Positions 1 through 8,670 of a DNA stretch of 33,776 bases are shown one piece after another. Source of the stretch: Chitinophagaceae bacterium. GTDB taxonomy: Bacteria; Bacteroidota; Bacteroidia; Chitinophagales; Chitinophagaceae. Positions within the stretch are counted from its first letter, which is position 1. Each line of letters starts with the position of its first letter. The translations under genes and the position numbers were made by a program. The stretch is from assembly GCA_025933775.1 (NCBI GenBank), contig JAICZH010000028.1, forward strand, positions 1-33,776. Reading direction: 5' to 3'. Under the pieces are notes generated by a model that was not told the DNA's origin, searched no databases, and saw only the letters and a list, made by a program, of their open reading frames with translations.

Positions 1-1928
1 CTTCCTTTGCCTTCTTCACTTTCAAACCATATTTTTCCATCATGCCTTTCTACAATTTCTTTTGCGATATAAAGACCTAAACCGAGGCCGGGAAATGTAT
101 GCATGTTTTTACCGGTTACCCGATAAAATCTTTCAAATATTTTATCCTGTTGTTCTTTAATAATTCCGTTTCCAAAATCCTGAACAGAACAAATTGCCAT
201 TCCATTTTTATCATCAAGGTTCACAATTATTTTTTTTGAATTGGAAGAATATTTAACAGCATTGCTTAAAAGATTGCTTAATACCTGCCCGATCCTTTCT
301 CTATCGGCACACAGCCGAAGCGAATTATTTTTTTCTATTACAATTGTATGCGTGGCAGATGTGGCCTGTATTTCTTCAACTACTTCTTTTACCAAATCAT
401 CCAACTGAAAAAAATGTTTGTTATAAATTAATTTTCCGTTTTGCATTTTTGACGTATCAAGTAAATCGGTTATCAACATCGTTAATTTATCTATCTGCAT
501 ATCCATTTTAGAAAGCATTGCATCTTTTTGATTTTCTAAATTTGTTTTTGCATTCATCTGCAATAATTGTGTGTATGCTTTTAAAGATGTTACCGGCGTT
601 TTTAATTCATGGCTGGCGATGCTCAAAAAATCATCTTTGCGATGCATCAACTCCAAAGTTTCTTGTTGCACTTTATCTTTTTCTAAAGTAAGCTTATGCA
701 AATCTTCTTTCATTTTTTGGATAGAGTTCACTAATAAATCTTCGTTGCTGCGCGGATGCACGGGTACATTGAAATTTCCTGCGCCAATAGCATTTACTGC
801 TGTCGCCAGCTCAATATTATTCCGGTCAATTTCAAGAATAGAATCGGCAACGCTTCCCATTACATCATCGGGCATATTATTAAATTGCAATCCTGTGCCG
901 CCTACGGATATTTTTTCGGCGGCTACTTTAAGTTCCTTCAGCATTTTGGTGATTACTCTTACCGTGTATGAAACTAAACTTATTACTAAAATAATTGCGG
1001 CTATAAGAAAAAACAGGGTTCTGTTTTTAGACTTTACTTCTTCCTGATAAATGTCATTCATTCCCGCTTCTACTTTTTGCCATAAGTTCAACTGTTGTTC
1101 TCTTAAAACATTCACTCCCCGCGAAGACACTTGCCACCAGCTTTGCGCCGTGTAAGAACTATCGAAATGAAAAGTTTTAAAAAGATTATCAATATATGCC
1201 AAAGTGGGCTTAAGAGAAGAAGTATCTTTTTCTGTATTATAAACTTTTATTGTGTGAGGCGATGCCTTTAATAAAAATTCTTTTTCATAACTTTTAAAAA
1301 CATCATAAACCCCGATGGTTCCCATAAGGGTTTCGGCTTTATATTTATCTGTATATAAAACATTATAAATATTGGTGCGGATAATGCTTAGGAAAGTGAT
1401 CATTTCAAAAAGCGTTTTTTGAGCAATCAAATCTTTATAAACGGGCTGAAGATAGGTATTACTTGCGGATGAAATAGGATTAAGCGTGTTTAATCTGAAG
1501 ATGGCGTTGGTATAATATTGCATCACAGCATCCTGAGGATAATTTGACGAACTGTCTAACGTTGCCCTCACTGAATTTAAAGTATTCAAAAAAGTATATT
1601 GAGCAAAATTGGTTATCGCGAGGTCTTTACTTTTTTCAAGCAACTGAATCGCCGCATCAGTACGCGGCCTTTGTAGTACTACGTTGCTATAATTATCTTT
1701 TTTTAAAGCATATTCATAACTTACGCGGCGTTCCTTTTCAAGCTCATAAATAAGATTTGAAATATCGCCCTCCTCATGGATGTGTATAATATAATCGTTT
1801 ATTAAATTTACTGTTTTCTTTTTTTCATGATACAACTGCCCGGATAAATAAATAAGAAACAGGACAGGTATAAGTCCTATCAATATTAATTTTACAGGAA
1901 GCGGCAGTTTTCTAAAAAAAGAATTCAT
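1..1928 (-). CDS. Sensor histidine kinase with NIT-like sensor region (3' end cut by window)
   Basis: Inner-membrane two-component kinase, read by translating the minus strand; about 642 codons lie in the window and the C-terminal end runs off at position 1. The ATG at 1926-1928 is followed by a membrane segment (about residues 8-25). A roughly 275-residue periplasmic region follows, with LIYELEKERR near its start and a later QRPRTDAA motif; this resembles the NIT (nitrate/nitrite sensing) domain. A second membrane segment is at about 305-327, then HAMP-like sequence. The H-box is ASHELKTPV with His440 as predicted phosphoacceptor. The N-box (RIGQVLSNLLSNAVKYS), G1 (DFGNGI) and G2 (GLGLGLYIAKE) are intact, so it should be an active kinase. 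Its response regulator is not in the window and would have to lie beyond position 1. The gene is divergent from the cytochrome c gene. The kinase call is firm; the NIT assignment is by motif resemblance only. Confidence 0.93.
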   Translation of the reverse strand, partial: MNSFFRKLPLPVKLILIGLIPVLFLIYLSGQLYHEKKKTVNLINDYIIHIHEEGDISNLIYELEKERRVSYEYALKKDNYSNVVLQRPRTDAAIQLLEKSKDLAITNFAQYTFLNTLNSVRATLDSSSNYPQDAVMQYYTNAIFRLNTLNPISSASNTYLQPVYKDLIAQKTLFEMITFLSIIRTNIYNVLYTDKYKAETLMGTIGVYDVFKSYEKEFLLKASPHTIKVYNTEKDTSSLKPTLAYIDNLFKTFHFDSSYTAQSWWQVSSRGVNVLREQQLNLWQKVEAGMNDIYQEEVKSKNRTLFFLIAAIILVISLVSYTVRVITKMLKELKVAAEKISVGGTGLQFNNMPDDVMGSVADSILEIDRNNIELATAVNAIGAGNFNVPVHPRSNEDLLVNSIQKMKEDLHKLTLEKDKVQQETLELMHRKDDFLSIASHELKTPVTSLKAYTQLLQMNAKTNLENQKDAMLSKMDMQIDKLTMLITDLLDTSKMQNGKLIYNKHFFQLDDLVKEVVEEIQATSATHTIVIEKNNSLRLCADRERIGQVLSNLLSNAVKYSSNSKKIIVNLDDKNGMAICSVQDFGNGIIKEQQDKIFERFYRVTGKNMHTFPGLGLGLYIAKEIVERHDGKIWFESEEGKG

Positions 1929-2010
1929 AAACTCACAACTTGGATAACGGTTAAAGTTACTAAGAACAAATAAAGTTTACATATTTAAATATTGCACTGA
2001 TAAAAGATTT

Positions 2011-2072
2011 TATTAGCTTATTAACAAATTAGCTCATTGGCTTATTAGCTAATTAGCTAATTATCTCATTAT
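2011..2072. repeat. AT-rich tandem repeat of TTAGCT/AATTAGC units
   Basis: Degenerate short units containing TTAGC or TTATC recur about every 8-16 bases between the divergent kinase and cytochrome genes, for example TTAGCTAATTAGCTAATTA. Many units are self-complementary. The spacing is irregular and there are no spacers, so it is not a CRISPR. It lies where the cytochrome promoter would be expected; I see no clean TAnnTTTG element there. Confidence 0.6.
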
Positions 2073-2133
2073 TTTCTATCTTTATTCCAACTTTGTTTTA
2101 AAAGTAAAAACATAAAAAATAATTTTTTAATTA

Positions 2134-2535
2134 ATGAAAAAAAATTTAGTAACACTTTCAATTTTGATTTTATTAGCAGCATGCGGCGGTAATAATAATC
2201 AATCAAACTCAGGCAGCGCTGCTGATAGTTCTTCAACGGCAAACACTGCTGCCAATGATGTTTCTTCTAATCCCGATTATCAAAAAGGATTAGCGCTGGT
2301 GGCAAAATCCAATTGCCTTACCTGCCATAAAATAGATGAAAAATTAATTGGCCCGGCATACAGAGATGTTGCCAATAAATATGCAGGCAACGATACAGCC
2401 GTTACTTATCTCGCTCACAAAGTAATCACAGGCGGCAAGGGCGTTTGGGGCGATGTAATGATGACGCCGCATCCCGATTTGAGCGAAGCCGATGCAGAAG
2501 CGATGGTAAAATATATTTTATTGTTGAAACAATAA
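2134..2535 (+). CDS. Lipoprotein cytochrome c, class I, single heme
   Basis: A 133-residue membrane-anchored electron carrier. The signal sequence ends in lipobox LLAAC, so Cys17 should be lipidated. A low-complexity Ser/Asn/Ala linker (about 20-45) tethers the domain. One heme site, CLTCH (Cys61, Cys64, His65), is followed by GPAYRDVA, typical of small c551/c552-type domains. A Met in the MMTP motif (109 or 110) is the likely distal iron ligand. The ATG follows an A/T-rich leader without Shine-Dalgarno, normal for Bacteroidota. A strong terminator follows, so it is probably transcribed alone. The redox partner cannot be told from context. The family call is secure. Confidence 0.93.
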   Translation: MKKNLVTLSILILLAACGGNNNQSNSGSAADSSSTANTAANDVSSNPDYQKGLALVAKSNCLTCHKIDEKLIGPAYRDVANKYAGNDTAVTYLAHKVITGGKGVWGDVMMTPHPDLSEADAEAMVKYILLLKQ

Positions 2536-2565
2536 TTTTAAAAAAAATTATAAAAAAATATTTTT

Positions 2566-2597
2566 AAAGCCGGATGTATAAACCGGCTTTTTTATTT
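2566..2597 (+). terminator. Intrinsic terminator after cytochrome c gene
   Basis: Perfect 8-bp stem AAAGCCGG/CCGGCTTT with a 9-base loop, followed by TTTATTTT. It starts 30 bases after the cytochrome stop and separates that gene from the MFS gene. Confidence 0.88.
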
Positions 2598-2617
2598 TAA
2601 AGAAAAATTTTTTTAAC

Positions 2618-3811
2618 ATGCCATCCTTATTAAAAAAATATTTTACCGGGCTTACCAAAAATTCTTTTTTACTGGCATGTGCTTCTCTTTTTTCTGATAT
2701 TTCTACAGAAATGTTGTATCCGTTATTGCCAATTTATCTTACACAAAATTTAAAAGCTAACGGAAGCATTGTAGGAATTATTGAAGGAATTGCACAAGCC
2801 ACGCAAAATATTATTCAGGGTTTTTCAGGATATATATCAGATAAATTACAAAAAAGAAAACCAATTGCTTTGGTTGGTTATATTCTTTCTGCCATATCAA
2901 AACCTTTTATGGGAATAGTAAATGCATGGCCGGGATTTTTAGCTGCCCGTTTTTCTGACAGGCTGGGAGCCGGTACCCGTGCGGCTCCGCGCGATGCACT
3001 TATTGCATCATCCGTTGCTGAAGAGCACAAAGGAAAAGCATTTGGGCTGGAAGGAATCGGAGATAACTTAGGCGCATTTTTAGGACCGCTCATTGCTATA
3101 TTATTATTCTTTTCTTTTCATTTTAAAATCAGATCGCTTTTTTATCTTGCAATAATTCCCGGCTTGCTGGCTGTTGTAATGATATTGCTTGTAAAAGAAA
3201 AAAATAGCGCCGGCGTAAAATCTAAAATCAATATTCAGTTTAGTCACTTTCCGAAAGCATATTGGAAATATTTGATGGTAATTGCACTGTTTGGAATTGG
3301 CAATTCAAGCAATTCATTTCTTATTCTATTATTGCAAAGCAGGGGTGTTTCTTTAATAAACATTATTCTGGTATATGCAATGTTTAATCTGGCAGCAGCA
3401 ATTATTTCTTATCCTGCAGGATCTTTATCCGATAAATTCGGAAGAAAACCTGTGCTGCTAATTTCATTTTTTATTTTTTTAATCAGTTACGCCGGCTTTG
3501 CTTTTATTTCTGATATTTTATTGATTGGCATTTTATTTATTTTTTATGGATTGTTTCAGGGCATCTTCAGGTCTGCAGGAAAATCGTTTGCCGCAGATTT
3601 TGTTCCACCGCATTTGCGGGCAAGCAGCATTGGCTGGTATTCCAGTATAGTAGGGCTTTCCGGGCTTTTTGCAAGTATCATTGCCGGCCAGTTATGGGAT
3701 CATATCAGTCATGCATCTGTTTTTATTTTTGGGGCTGTTTTTTCTTTGGCAGCAATTATTTTTTTAATAATTTCAATTCCTGACACGGGTTCTAAAAAAT
3801 TATCTTCATAA
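2618..3811 (+). CDS. MFS transporter
   Basis: A 397-residue inner-membrane protein with about 12 hydrophobic segments. The major facilitator motif A occurs in both halves, GYISDKLQKRKP at 71-82 and GSLSDKFGRKP near 268-278, the expected internal duplication. RLGAGTRAAPRDALIA (115-130) is characteristic of a group of bacterial MFS proteins whose substrate is mostly unassigned. The N-terminus carries SLFSDISTEMLYPLLPIYL, typical of the same group. The ATG follows a poly-T/A leader just after the cytochrome terminator. The next gene starts 88 bases downstream on the same strand without a visible terminator. Drug or metabolite export is possible; substrate cannot be inferred. Confidence 0.9.
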   Translation: MPSLLKKYFTGLTKNSFLLACASLFSDISTEMLYPLLPIYLTQNLKANGSIVGIIEGIAQATQNIIQGFSGYISDKLQKRKPIALVGYILSAISKPFMGIVNAWPGFLAARFSDRLGAGTRAAPRDALIASSVAEEHKGKAFGLEGIGDNLGAFLGPLIAILLFFSFHFKIRSLFYLAIIPGLLAVVMILLVKEKNSAGVKSKINIQFSHFPKAYWKYLMVIALFGIGNSSNSFLILLLQSRGVSLINIILVYAMFNLAAAIISYPAGSLSDKFGRKPVLLISFFIFLISYAGFAFISDILLIGILFIFYGLFQGIFRSAGKSFAADFVPPHLRASSIGWYSSIVGLSGLFASIIAGQLWDHISHASVFIFGAVFSLAAIIFLIISIPDTGSKKLSS

Positions 3812-3899
3812 TTTTTCTTCATTAATTTATCTGTTTTTTTTAATTCTTTATTCTTTATAAAAATAATTTCAGGCAGGTTATTTGTAATTTCATTAATGC

Positions 3900-4922
3900 A
3901 TGGATAATCTTATTTCTTTTACTGATAAAGGGCTTTATTGCGCACAGGGAAATTTTTATATTGATCCATGGAAGGCTGTTGACAAAGCTATTATTACACA
4001 CGGCCATGGTGATCATGCACGTTTTGGAAATAAAAATTATTTGTGTCATACAGACACAAAGCCCATACTTCAATTAAGATTGGGAAATAATAATTATGAA
4101 ACTGTAAAATGGAATGAAGCCATTTATATTAACGGTGTAAAAGTTTCATTGCATCCTGCAGGGCATATCATTGGTTCATCACAAATACGATTAGAATATA
4201 ATAATGAAGTATGGGTAGTAAGTGGAGATTACAAAACGAAAGATGATGGATTGAGTGGAAAATTTGAGCCGATAAAATGCAACGTATTTATTACTGAATC
4301 CACTTTTGGTTTACCCATTTACAAATGGAAACCGCAACAGGAAATTTATGATAACATCATTAACTGGATAAATAAAAATAAAGAAAACGGTAAAACAAGT
4401 GTGTTGCTTGCATACAGCTTAGGCAAGGCCCAGCGTGTGTTACAAGCGATAAAAGAAACTACACAAACTATATATGCACATGGCGCCGTTTTCAATATGC
4501 AGCAAGCATTGATTAATGCCGGCTTTAATCTTACACCTGTGGTAAGAATAACTCCTGACACGCCAAAAGAATTATTAAAGGCATCAGTAGTAATAGCGCC
4601 ACCATCAGCAGACGGAACATCATGGATGAAAAAATTTCAACCGCATTCTGTTGGCGTTTGCAGCGGCTGGATGCAGGTGAGAGGTAATGCAAGAAGAAGA
4701 AATGTTGATGCAGGCTTTGCTTTGAGTGATCATGCAGATTGGGATGGGTTAATACAAACCGTAAAGGAAACAGGCGCTGAAAAAATTTTTGTAACGCATG
4801 GGTTTCAATCTGCGTTTAGCCGTTACTGTTATGAACAAAATATTGCAATAGCTGCAGAAGTAAAAACACAATTTGAAGCCTCTCCTGACCTTTCCGAAGG
4901 AGAGGAATTTGAAGGTTCATGA
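3900..4922 (+). CDS. Ligase-associated DNA exonuclease, MBL fold
   Basis: A 340-residue metallo-beta-lactamase-fold nuclease of the ligase-associated exonuclease family, related to beta-CASP enzymes, expected to trim DNA ends before ligation. The metal-site motif THGHGDHAR gives His34, His36, Asp38 and His39. Further likely ligands are His89 (HPAGHIIGS), Asp110 (SGDYK), and His278 or His300 (LSDHADW, VTHGF). It is followed after 83 bases by the ATP-dependent ligase on the same strand, the classic pairing. The last 14 or so residues (ASPDLSEGEEFEGS) are acidic and low in complexity, and are encoded by a palindromic repeat at 4879-4905, so the ancestral protein probably ended near residue 326. 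Catalytic residues are not affected. Confidence 0.92.
   Translation: MDNLISFTDKGLYCAQGNFYIDPWKAVDKAIITHGHGDHARFGNKNYLCHTDTKPILQLRLGNNNYETVKWNEAIYINGVKVSLHPAGHIIGSSQIRLEYNNEVWVVSGDYKTKDDGLSGKFEPIKCNVFITESTFGLPIYKWKPQQEIYDNIINWINKNKENGKTSVLLAYSLGKAQRVLQAIKETTQTIYAHGAVFNMQQALINAGFNLTPVVRITPDTPKELLKASVVIAPPSADGTSWMKKFQPHSVGVCSGWMQVRGNARRRNVDAGFALSDHADWDGLIQTVKETGAEKIFVTHGFQSAFSRYCYEQNIAIAAEVKTQFEASPDLSEGEEFEGS
4879..4905. repeat. Palindromic element CCTCTCCT...AGGAGAGG inside exonuclease gene
   Basis: Perfect 8-bp inverted repeat with an 11-base centre, in frame at the 3' end of the exonuclease gene. Related-looking CCTCTCC sequence occurs at 24291-24346 and a degenerate relative at about 14626-14646, suggesting a dispersed family. 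Confidence 0.75.
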
Positions 4923-5005
4923 TAACTAAAAGTAAGCAGGTGAAACTAAACCTCTAAACTTTCTAAACAACGCTAAACAAAAATTTAGTGATAATAAAAT
5001 CAAAT

Positions 5006-6646
5006 ATGGATGATGTGCGTGCTTCTTTTCATTCGGGGAAGAATGGGTTGGGGCTTTTTGCACAATTGGTTTCAGAGTTGAGTTCATCTACCAAAACAAA
5101 TGATAAATTACAAAGCTTAGTAGATTATTTTGCCACAGCGCCCGATGAAGATAAAGTATGGGTGATTGCAATATTCAGTGGCCGCAGACCCAGGCGGGCT
5201 GTGAGTTTCAGCCTGCTGCGTGAATGGTGCGCAGAGATAACACAATATCCTCATTGGCTATTGGATGAATGTTATCACACAGTTGGCGATCTTGCAGAAA
5301 CTCTTGCATTATTATTGCCTGAAACAAAGCAACAAAATCAAATAAATAAAAATCTTTCACATTATTTAGAAACATTTATTTCAATTGAAAAGCAAGATGT
5401 ATCTGTAAGAAAAAAATTTATTATTGATAGCTGGAACCAAATGAACCGGGATGAACGTTTTGTTTTTAATAAACTTATAACCGGCGCTTTTCGCATTGGC
5501 GTTTCACAAAAAACAATTGTAAATGCATTATCAAAAATTGTTGATCTTTCTTCATCAATAATTGCGCATCGCATCAGTGGCAATTGGGATCCGGTAACAA
5601 CTTCATTTGAAGATTTGCTAAGTGAATCCGCATCGGTTACTGATTTTTCAAAACCTTATCCATTTTATCTCGCTTATGCATTGGAAGAAGAACCGGAAAA
5701 CTTAGGCGAGCCAAATGAATGGCAGGCCGAATGGAAATGGGACGGCATTCGCGGGCAAATGATAAAAAGAAATAATGAATTATTTGTATGGAGTCGCGGT
5801 GAAGAATTGATGCCGGATAAATTTCCAGAATATTTTATTTTAAAAGACTTATTGCCTGAAGGAGTAGTGATTGATGGAGAAATAATTCCTGCAGTTGGCA
5901 GAAAGCCGCTCCCTTTCTCTATTTTGCAAACTCGTATCGGCAGAAAAAATATTAGCAGAAAACAATTGCAGGATGCACCCATTTGTTTTTTTGCTTATGA
6001 TCTTTTAGAATATAACAGTGAGGATATACGAGGTTTTCCATTGCACGAAAGAAGAAAAAAATTAGAAGAAATTATTTTACCCATAAAAAATAATTCCATA
6101 CAAATTTCAGAAATAATAAATTTTAATTCATGGAGTGAATTAGCAGCGTTAAGAAAAACTTCAAGAGAAATGAACAGCGAAGGAATTATGCTTAAAAGAA
6201 AAAATTCTGATTATAAAGTAGGAAGAAAACGCGGCGACTGGTGGAAATGGAAAATTGATCCGCTCACAATTGATTGTGTAATGATCTATGCGCAAAAAGG
6301 AAGTGGTAGAAGGAGCAATCTTTATACGGATTATACATTTGCAGTAAAAGATGGTGATAAATTGATAGCATTTACAAAAGCCTATTCAGGATTAACTGAT
6401 AAAGAATTTGCAGAGATAGATAATTTTGTAAAAAGAAATTCAATTGAAAAATTCGGGCCGGTACGAACTGTAAAACCCGAGCTTGTTTTTGAAATTGCAT
6501 TTGAAGGAATTGCTGCGAGCAATCGCCACAAAAGCGGTGTGGCACTGCGTTTCCCACGCATGAGCCGCTGGCGAAAAGATAAAACTGTTGATGAAATAAA
6601 TACTATAGAAGATTTGAAAACCATGCTGGAGATGTATGGAAAATAA
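5006..6646 (+). CDS. ATP-dependent DNA ligase
   Basis: About 546 residues. It seals DNA nicks through a lysyl-AMP intermediate. The N-terminal DNA-binding domain (FSGRRPRR and LREWCAE near the start) precedes the adenylation core. Nucleotidyltransferase motif I is EWKWDGIRG, with the nucleophilic lysine at residue 244 counted from the ATG at 5006; motif III is VVIDGEII; motif IV is SEGIMLKR; motif V is GDWWKWK. An OB-fold domain follows and ends in RFPRMSRWRKDK. An in-frame GTG at 4988 would add six residues. Relatives usually begin closer to the LFAQLVSEL segment, so the start is uncertain. It forms a probable operon with the MBL exonuclease. The DEXH helicase and phosphoesterase usually found with these two do not follow. 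Confidence 0.94.
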   Translation: MDDVRASFHSGKNGLGLFAQLVSELSSSTKTNDKLQSLVDYFATAPDEDKVWVIAIFSGRRPRRAVSFSLLREWCAEITQYPHWLLDECYHTVGDLAETLALLLPETKQQNQINKNLSHYLETFISIEKQDVSVRKKFIIDSWNQMNRDERFVFNKLITGAFRIGVSQKTIVNALSKIVDLSSSIIAHRISGNWDPVTTSFEDLLSESASVTDFSKPYPFYLAYALEEEPENLGEPNEWQAEWKWDGIRGQMIKRNNELFVWSRGEELMPDKFPEYFILKDLLPEGVVIDGEIIPAVGRKPLPFSILQTRIGRKNISRKQLQDAPICFFAYDLLEYNSEDIRGFPLHERRKKLEEIILPIKNNSIQISEIINFNSWSELAALRKTSREMNSEGIMLKRKNSDYKVGRKRGDWWKWKIDPLTIDCVMIYAQKGSGRRSNLYTDYTFAVKDGDKLIAFTKAYSGLTDKEFAEIDNFVKRNSIEKFGPVRTVKPELVFEIAFEGIAASNRHKSGVALRFPRMSRWRKDKTVDEINTIEDLKTMLEMYGK

Positions 6647-6791
6647 TAGAATTCACAATCATAAAAAATAAATTACTACATGAATTTTAATCTTTCTAAA
6701 AGATAAAAATGTCGAAAATTCGATTGTGTTATTACATTTTTAATTTCGAATAAAAGGTAAATTATTTAACTTATAAATGAGCAACTAATAA

Positions 6792-6814
6792 CCTGATTAT
6801 TTAAAATAATCAGG
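6792..6814. repeat. Perfect hairpin across the amidase stop codon
   Basis: CCTGATTATT, a 3-base centre, then AATAATCAGG: a 10-bp perfect inverted repeat that contains the amidase stop codon (6797-6799). It lacks a clear T-tract but sits between convergent genes and may help end transcription from either side. Confidence 0.55.
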
Positions 6815-8443
6815 GTGCATTTTATTCCATTGCGTTGCATCCTGGTAAGCTTTGGCAATTGCAAGAATAGTTGCTTCATCATATAATTTACCAACAAGCG
6901 TAATGCTTGTGGGAGAATGATTTTTATTAAAACCTGTTGGCAAACTTATAGCAGGATGACCTGTTAAATTGGTAATGGCAGCCTGGTTGCCGCCCCATGT
7001 GGGGCAAATAATTACATCATATTTTTCAATTACATCATTTACTTTTTGCATCAGCGTATAGCGATGCCTGTTAGCATTAATATATTCAACCGCCGGAATA
7101 AATCTTGCTGCACGAAAATAATTCGGCCATTCGCCTTTGCCCTGTCTCGTCATTTTATCATCAAGTCCTGTTCTTGTAAAACCATCAAATGCGGCAGCGC
7201 TTTCAGAACCTATCACAATTCCGATCATATCAAATTTATAAATTCCGGAATCAGGAAAATTAACGGGGATAAGCGTTGCGCCTAATTTCCTAAATACATC
7301 GAGCACAGCATCTTCATTTCCTAACGTATCTTTTTTGCCAAAATAATTTTTTGCATAAGCAATTTTCATTTTTGATAAATCAGTTTTGCCCGTATAATTA
7401 AACGGCATATTTACTGCTGCTGCATCTTTGCCATCGGTGCCATGTAAATAATAAAATACAATTGCTGCATCTTCAGCGCTTCTGCATATCGGGCCAATTT
7501 TATCAAGGCTCCAGCAAAGTGTCATAGCTCCGCTTCTGCTTACCGAACCAAATGTAGGCCGTAAGCCCGTTGCGCCGCATACGGTAGATGGTGAAATGAT
7601 TGAACCATACGTTTCTGTTCCCAATGCAAATGGTACAAGCCCTGCAACCGTTGCTGCTGCTGAGCCTGCGGAGGAACCGCTGGAACCTTCGAGCATGTTC
7701 CACGGATTTTTCGTTCGGCCTCCAAACCAATAATCATCCATAGCCAATGCACCTAAAGTTAATTTTGCAATCAATACAGCGCCGGCATTATGCAACTTCG
7801 TATATGCGTAACTGTTAGTTTCAATAATTTGATTTTTATAAGGCTCGGCGCCCCATGTTGTTTTAGTTCCTTTTACTGCAAATAAATCTTTTAATCCATA
7901 AGGGATTCCATGCAGTAAGCCCCGGTATTTACCTTCAGCGATTTCTTTGTCAGCCTGTGCGGCTTCTTTCATAGCAATATCTTCGGTAAAAGAAATTACG
8001 CATTGAAGCGTATCACCATATTTTTTTAAACGATCAATAAAAAATTTTGTTAAGTCAACAGAAGATATTTTTTTATTTTTTATTAATGAAGCTAATTGAG
8101 GAATGGAATAAAAAGCCAAATCATTTTTATTTGCCGGAAGATTTACACCCGAAGGAATATTAAATTTTACCGGTAATTGATTTTTATTTAAATCCATATA
8201 AGGAAGCACAGGGCTTTCGGCCATCGTCATGGGTATCGAATTATCCAAAGAAAAACGGTGCATTTTATCATACTCTTTGGCTTTGTCCTGCACCTGGCCT
8301 AAAAGTGAATCTTCTTTTGCTGCAGTAAAATGCAGGCTGATAATTTTTTCATCAGAGCGTATATCCGTAACCGTTATACTATCTTGCGCAAAAGAAAAAG
8401 CGCCAAAAAAAATGAATGGTAAAGACGAAAAAATTTTTTTCAT
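6797..8443 (-). CDS. Secreted amidase, amidase-signature family
   Basis: A 548-residue serine amidase with an N-terminal signal peptide (FFGAFSFAQ, cleavage near residue 20), so it acts in the periplasm or outside. The Ser-cisSer-Lys triad is readable: Lys185 in GIPYGLKDLF, Ser257 in EGSSGSSAGSAAA, and Ser281 in GTETYGSI, with the family's 24-residue spacing between serines. The roughly 110-residue N-terminal segment before the core is longer than in GatA. It has no GatB/GatC partner and it is exported, so it is not the tRNA amidotransferase; peptide-amide or small-amide hydrolysis is more likely, substrate unknown. It is convergent with the ligase gene and divergent from the LolC/E-type gene, apparently a single-gene unit. 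Confidence 0.92.
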   Translation of the reverse strand: MKKIFSSLPFIFFGAFSFAQDSITVTDIRSDEKIISLHFTAAKEDSLLGQVQDKAKEYDKMHRFSLDNSIPMTMAESPVLPYMDLNKNQLPVKFNIPSGVNLPANKNDLAFYSIPQLASLIKNKKISSVDLTKFFIDRLKKYGDTLQCVISFTEDIAMKEAAQADKEIAEGKYRGLLHGIPYGLKDLFAVKGTKTTWGAEPYKNQIIETNSYAYTKLHNAGAVLIAKLTLGALAMDDYWFGGRTKNPWNMLEGSSGSSAGSAAATVAGLVPFALGTETYGSIISPSTVCGATGLRPTFGSVSRSGAMTLCWSLDKIGPICRSAEDAAIVFYYLHGTDGKDAAAVNMPFNYTGKTDLSKMKIAYAKNYFGKKDTLGNEDAVLDVFRKLGATLIPVNFPDSGIYKFDMIGIVIGSESAAAFDGFTRTGLDDKMTRQGKGEWPNYFRAARFIPAVEYINANRHRYTLMQKVNDVIEKYDVIICPTWGGNQAAITNLTGHPAISLPTGFNKNHSPTSITLVGKLYDEATILAIAKAYQDATQWNKMHPDYFK

Positions 8444-8670
8444 GAAAGTAAATTTAGTTTTCTAAATCTACTGCATTTTTATTTTATGCATTTATTTTGA
8501 ACAACAGAAAATTTTTCTATTACATTTTTTATTAAGCAATAAAAGTAAACCCTATAAACCTATTTGCATATTTAGTATTTTGCAAAATAAGAGAGCGATT
8601 ATTATGAATAGATAAAAAAGCAGCGCCATAAATTATTATCCCGATAAAAACTTTTATAAATTATAAATCA

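Noticed and set aside
571-1047. 158-codon plus-strand ORF opposite the histidine kinase
   Set aside because: It lies fully antisense to HAMP/H-box coding sequence that shows clear family motifs; no start context or homology of its own.
2011-2072. Possible CRISPR-like repeat array
   Set aside because: Units are 8-16 bases, irregular and without unique spacers; no cas genes are present.
4879-4905. Repeat as intrinsic terminator of the exonuclease-ligase operon
   Set aside because: It is inside the coding sequence, lacks a T-tract, and the ligase follows 100 bases later on the same strand.
6797-8443. Annotation as GatA of the tRNA-dependent amidotransferase
   Set aside because: It has a signal peptide, a long N-terminal extension and no gatB/gatC; an exported amidase fits better.
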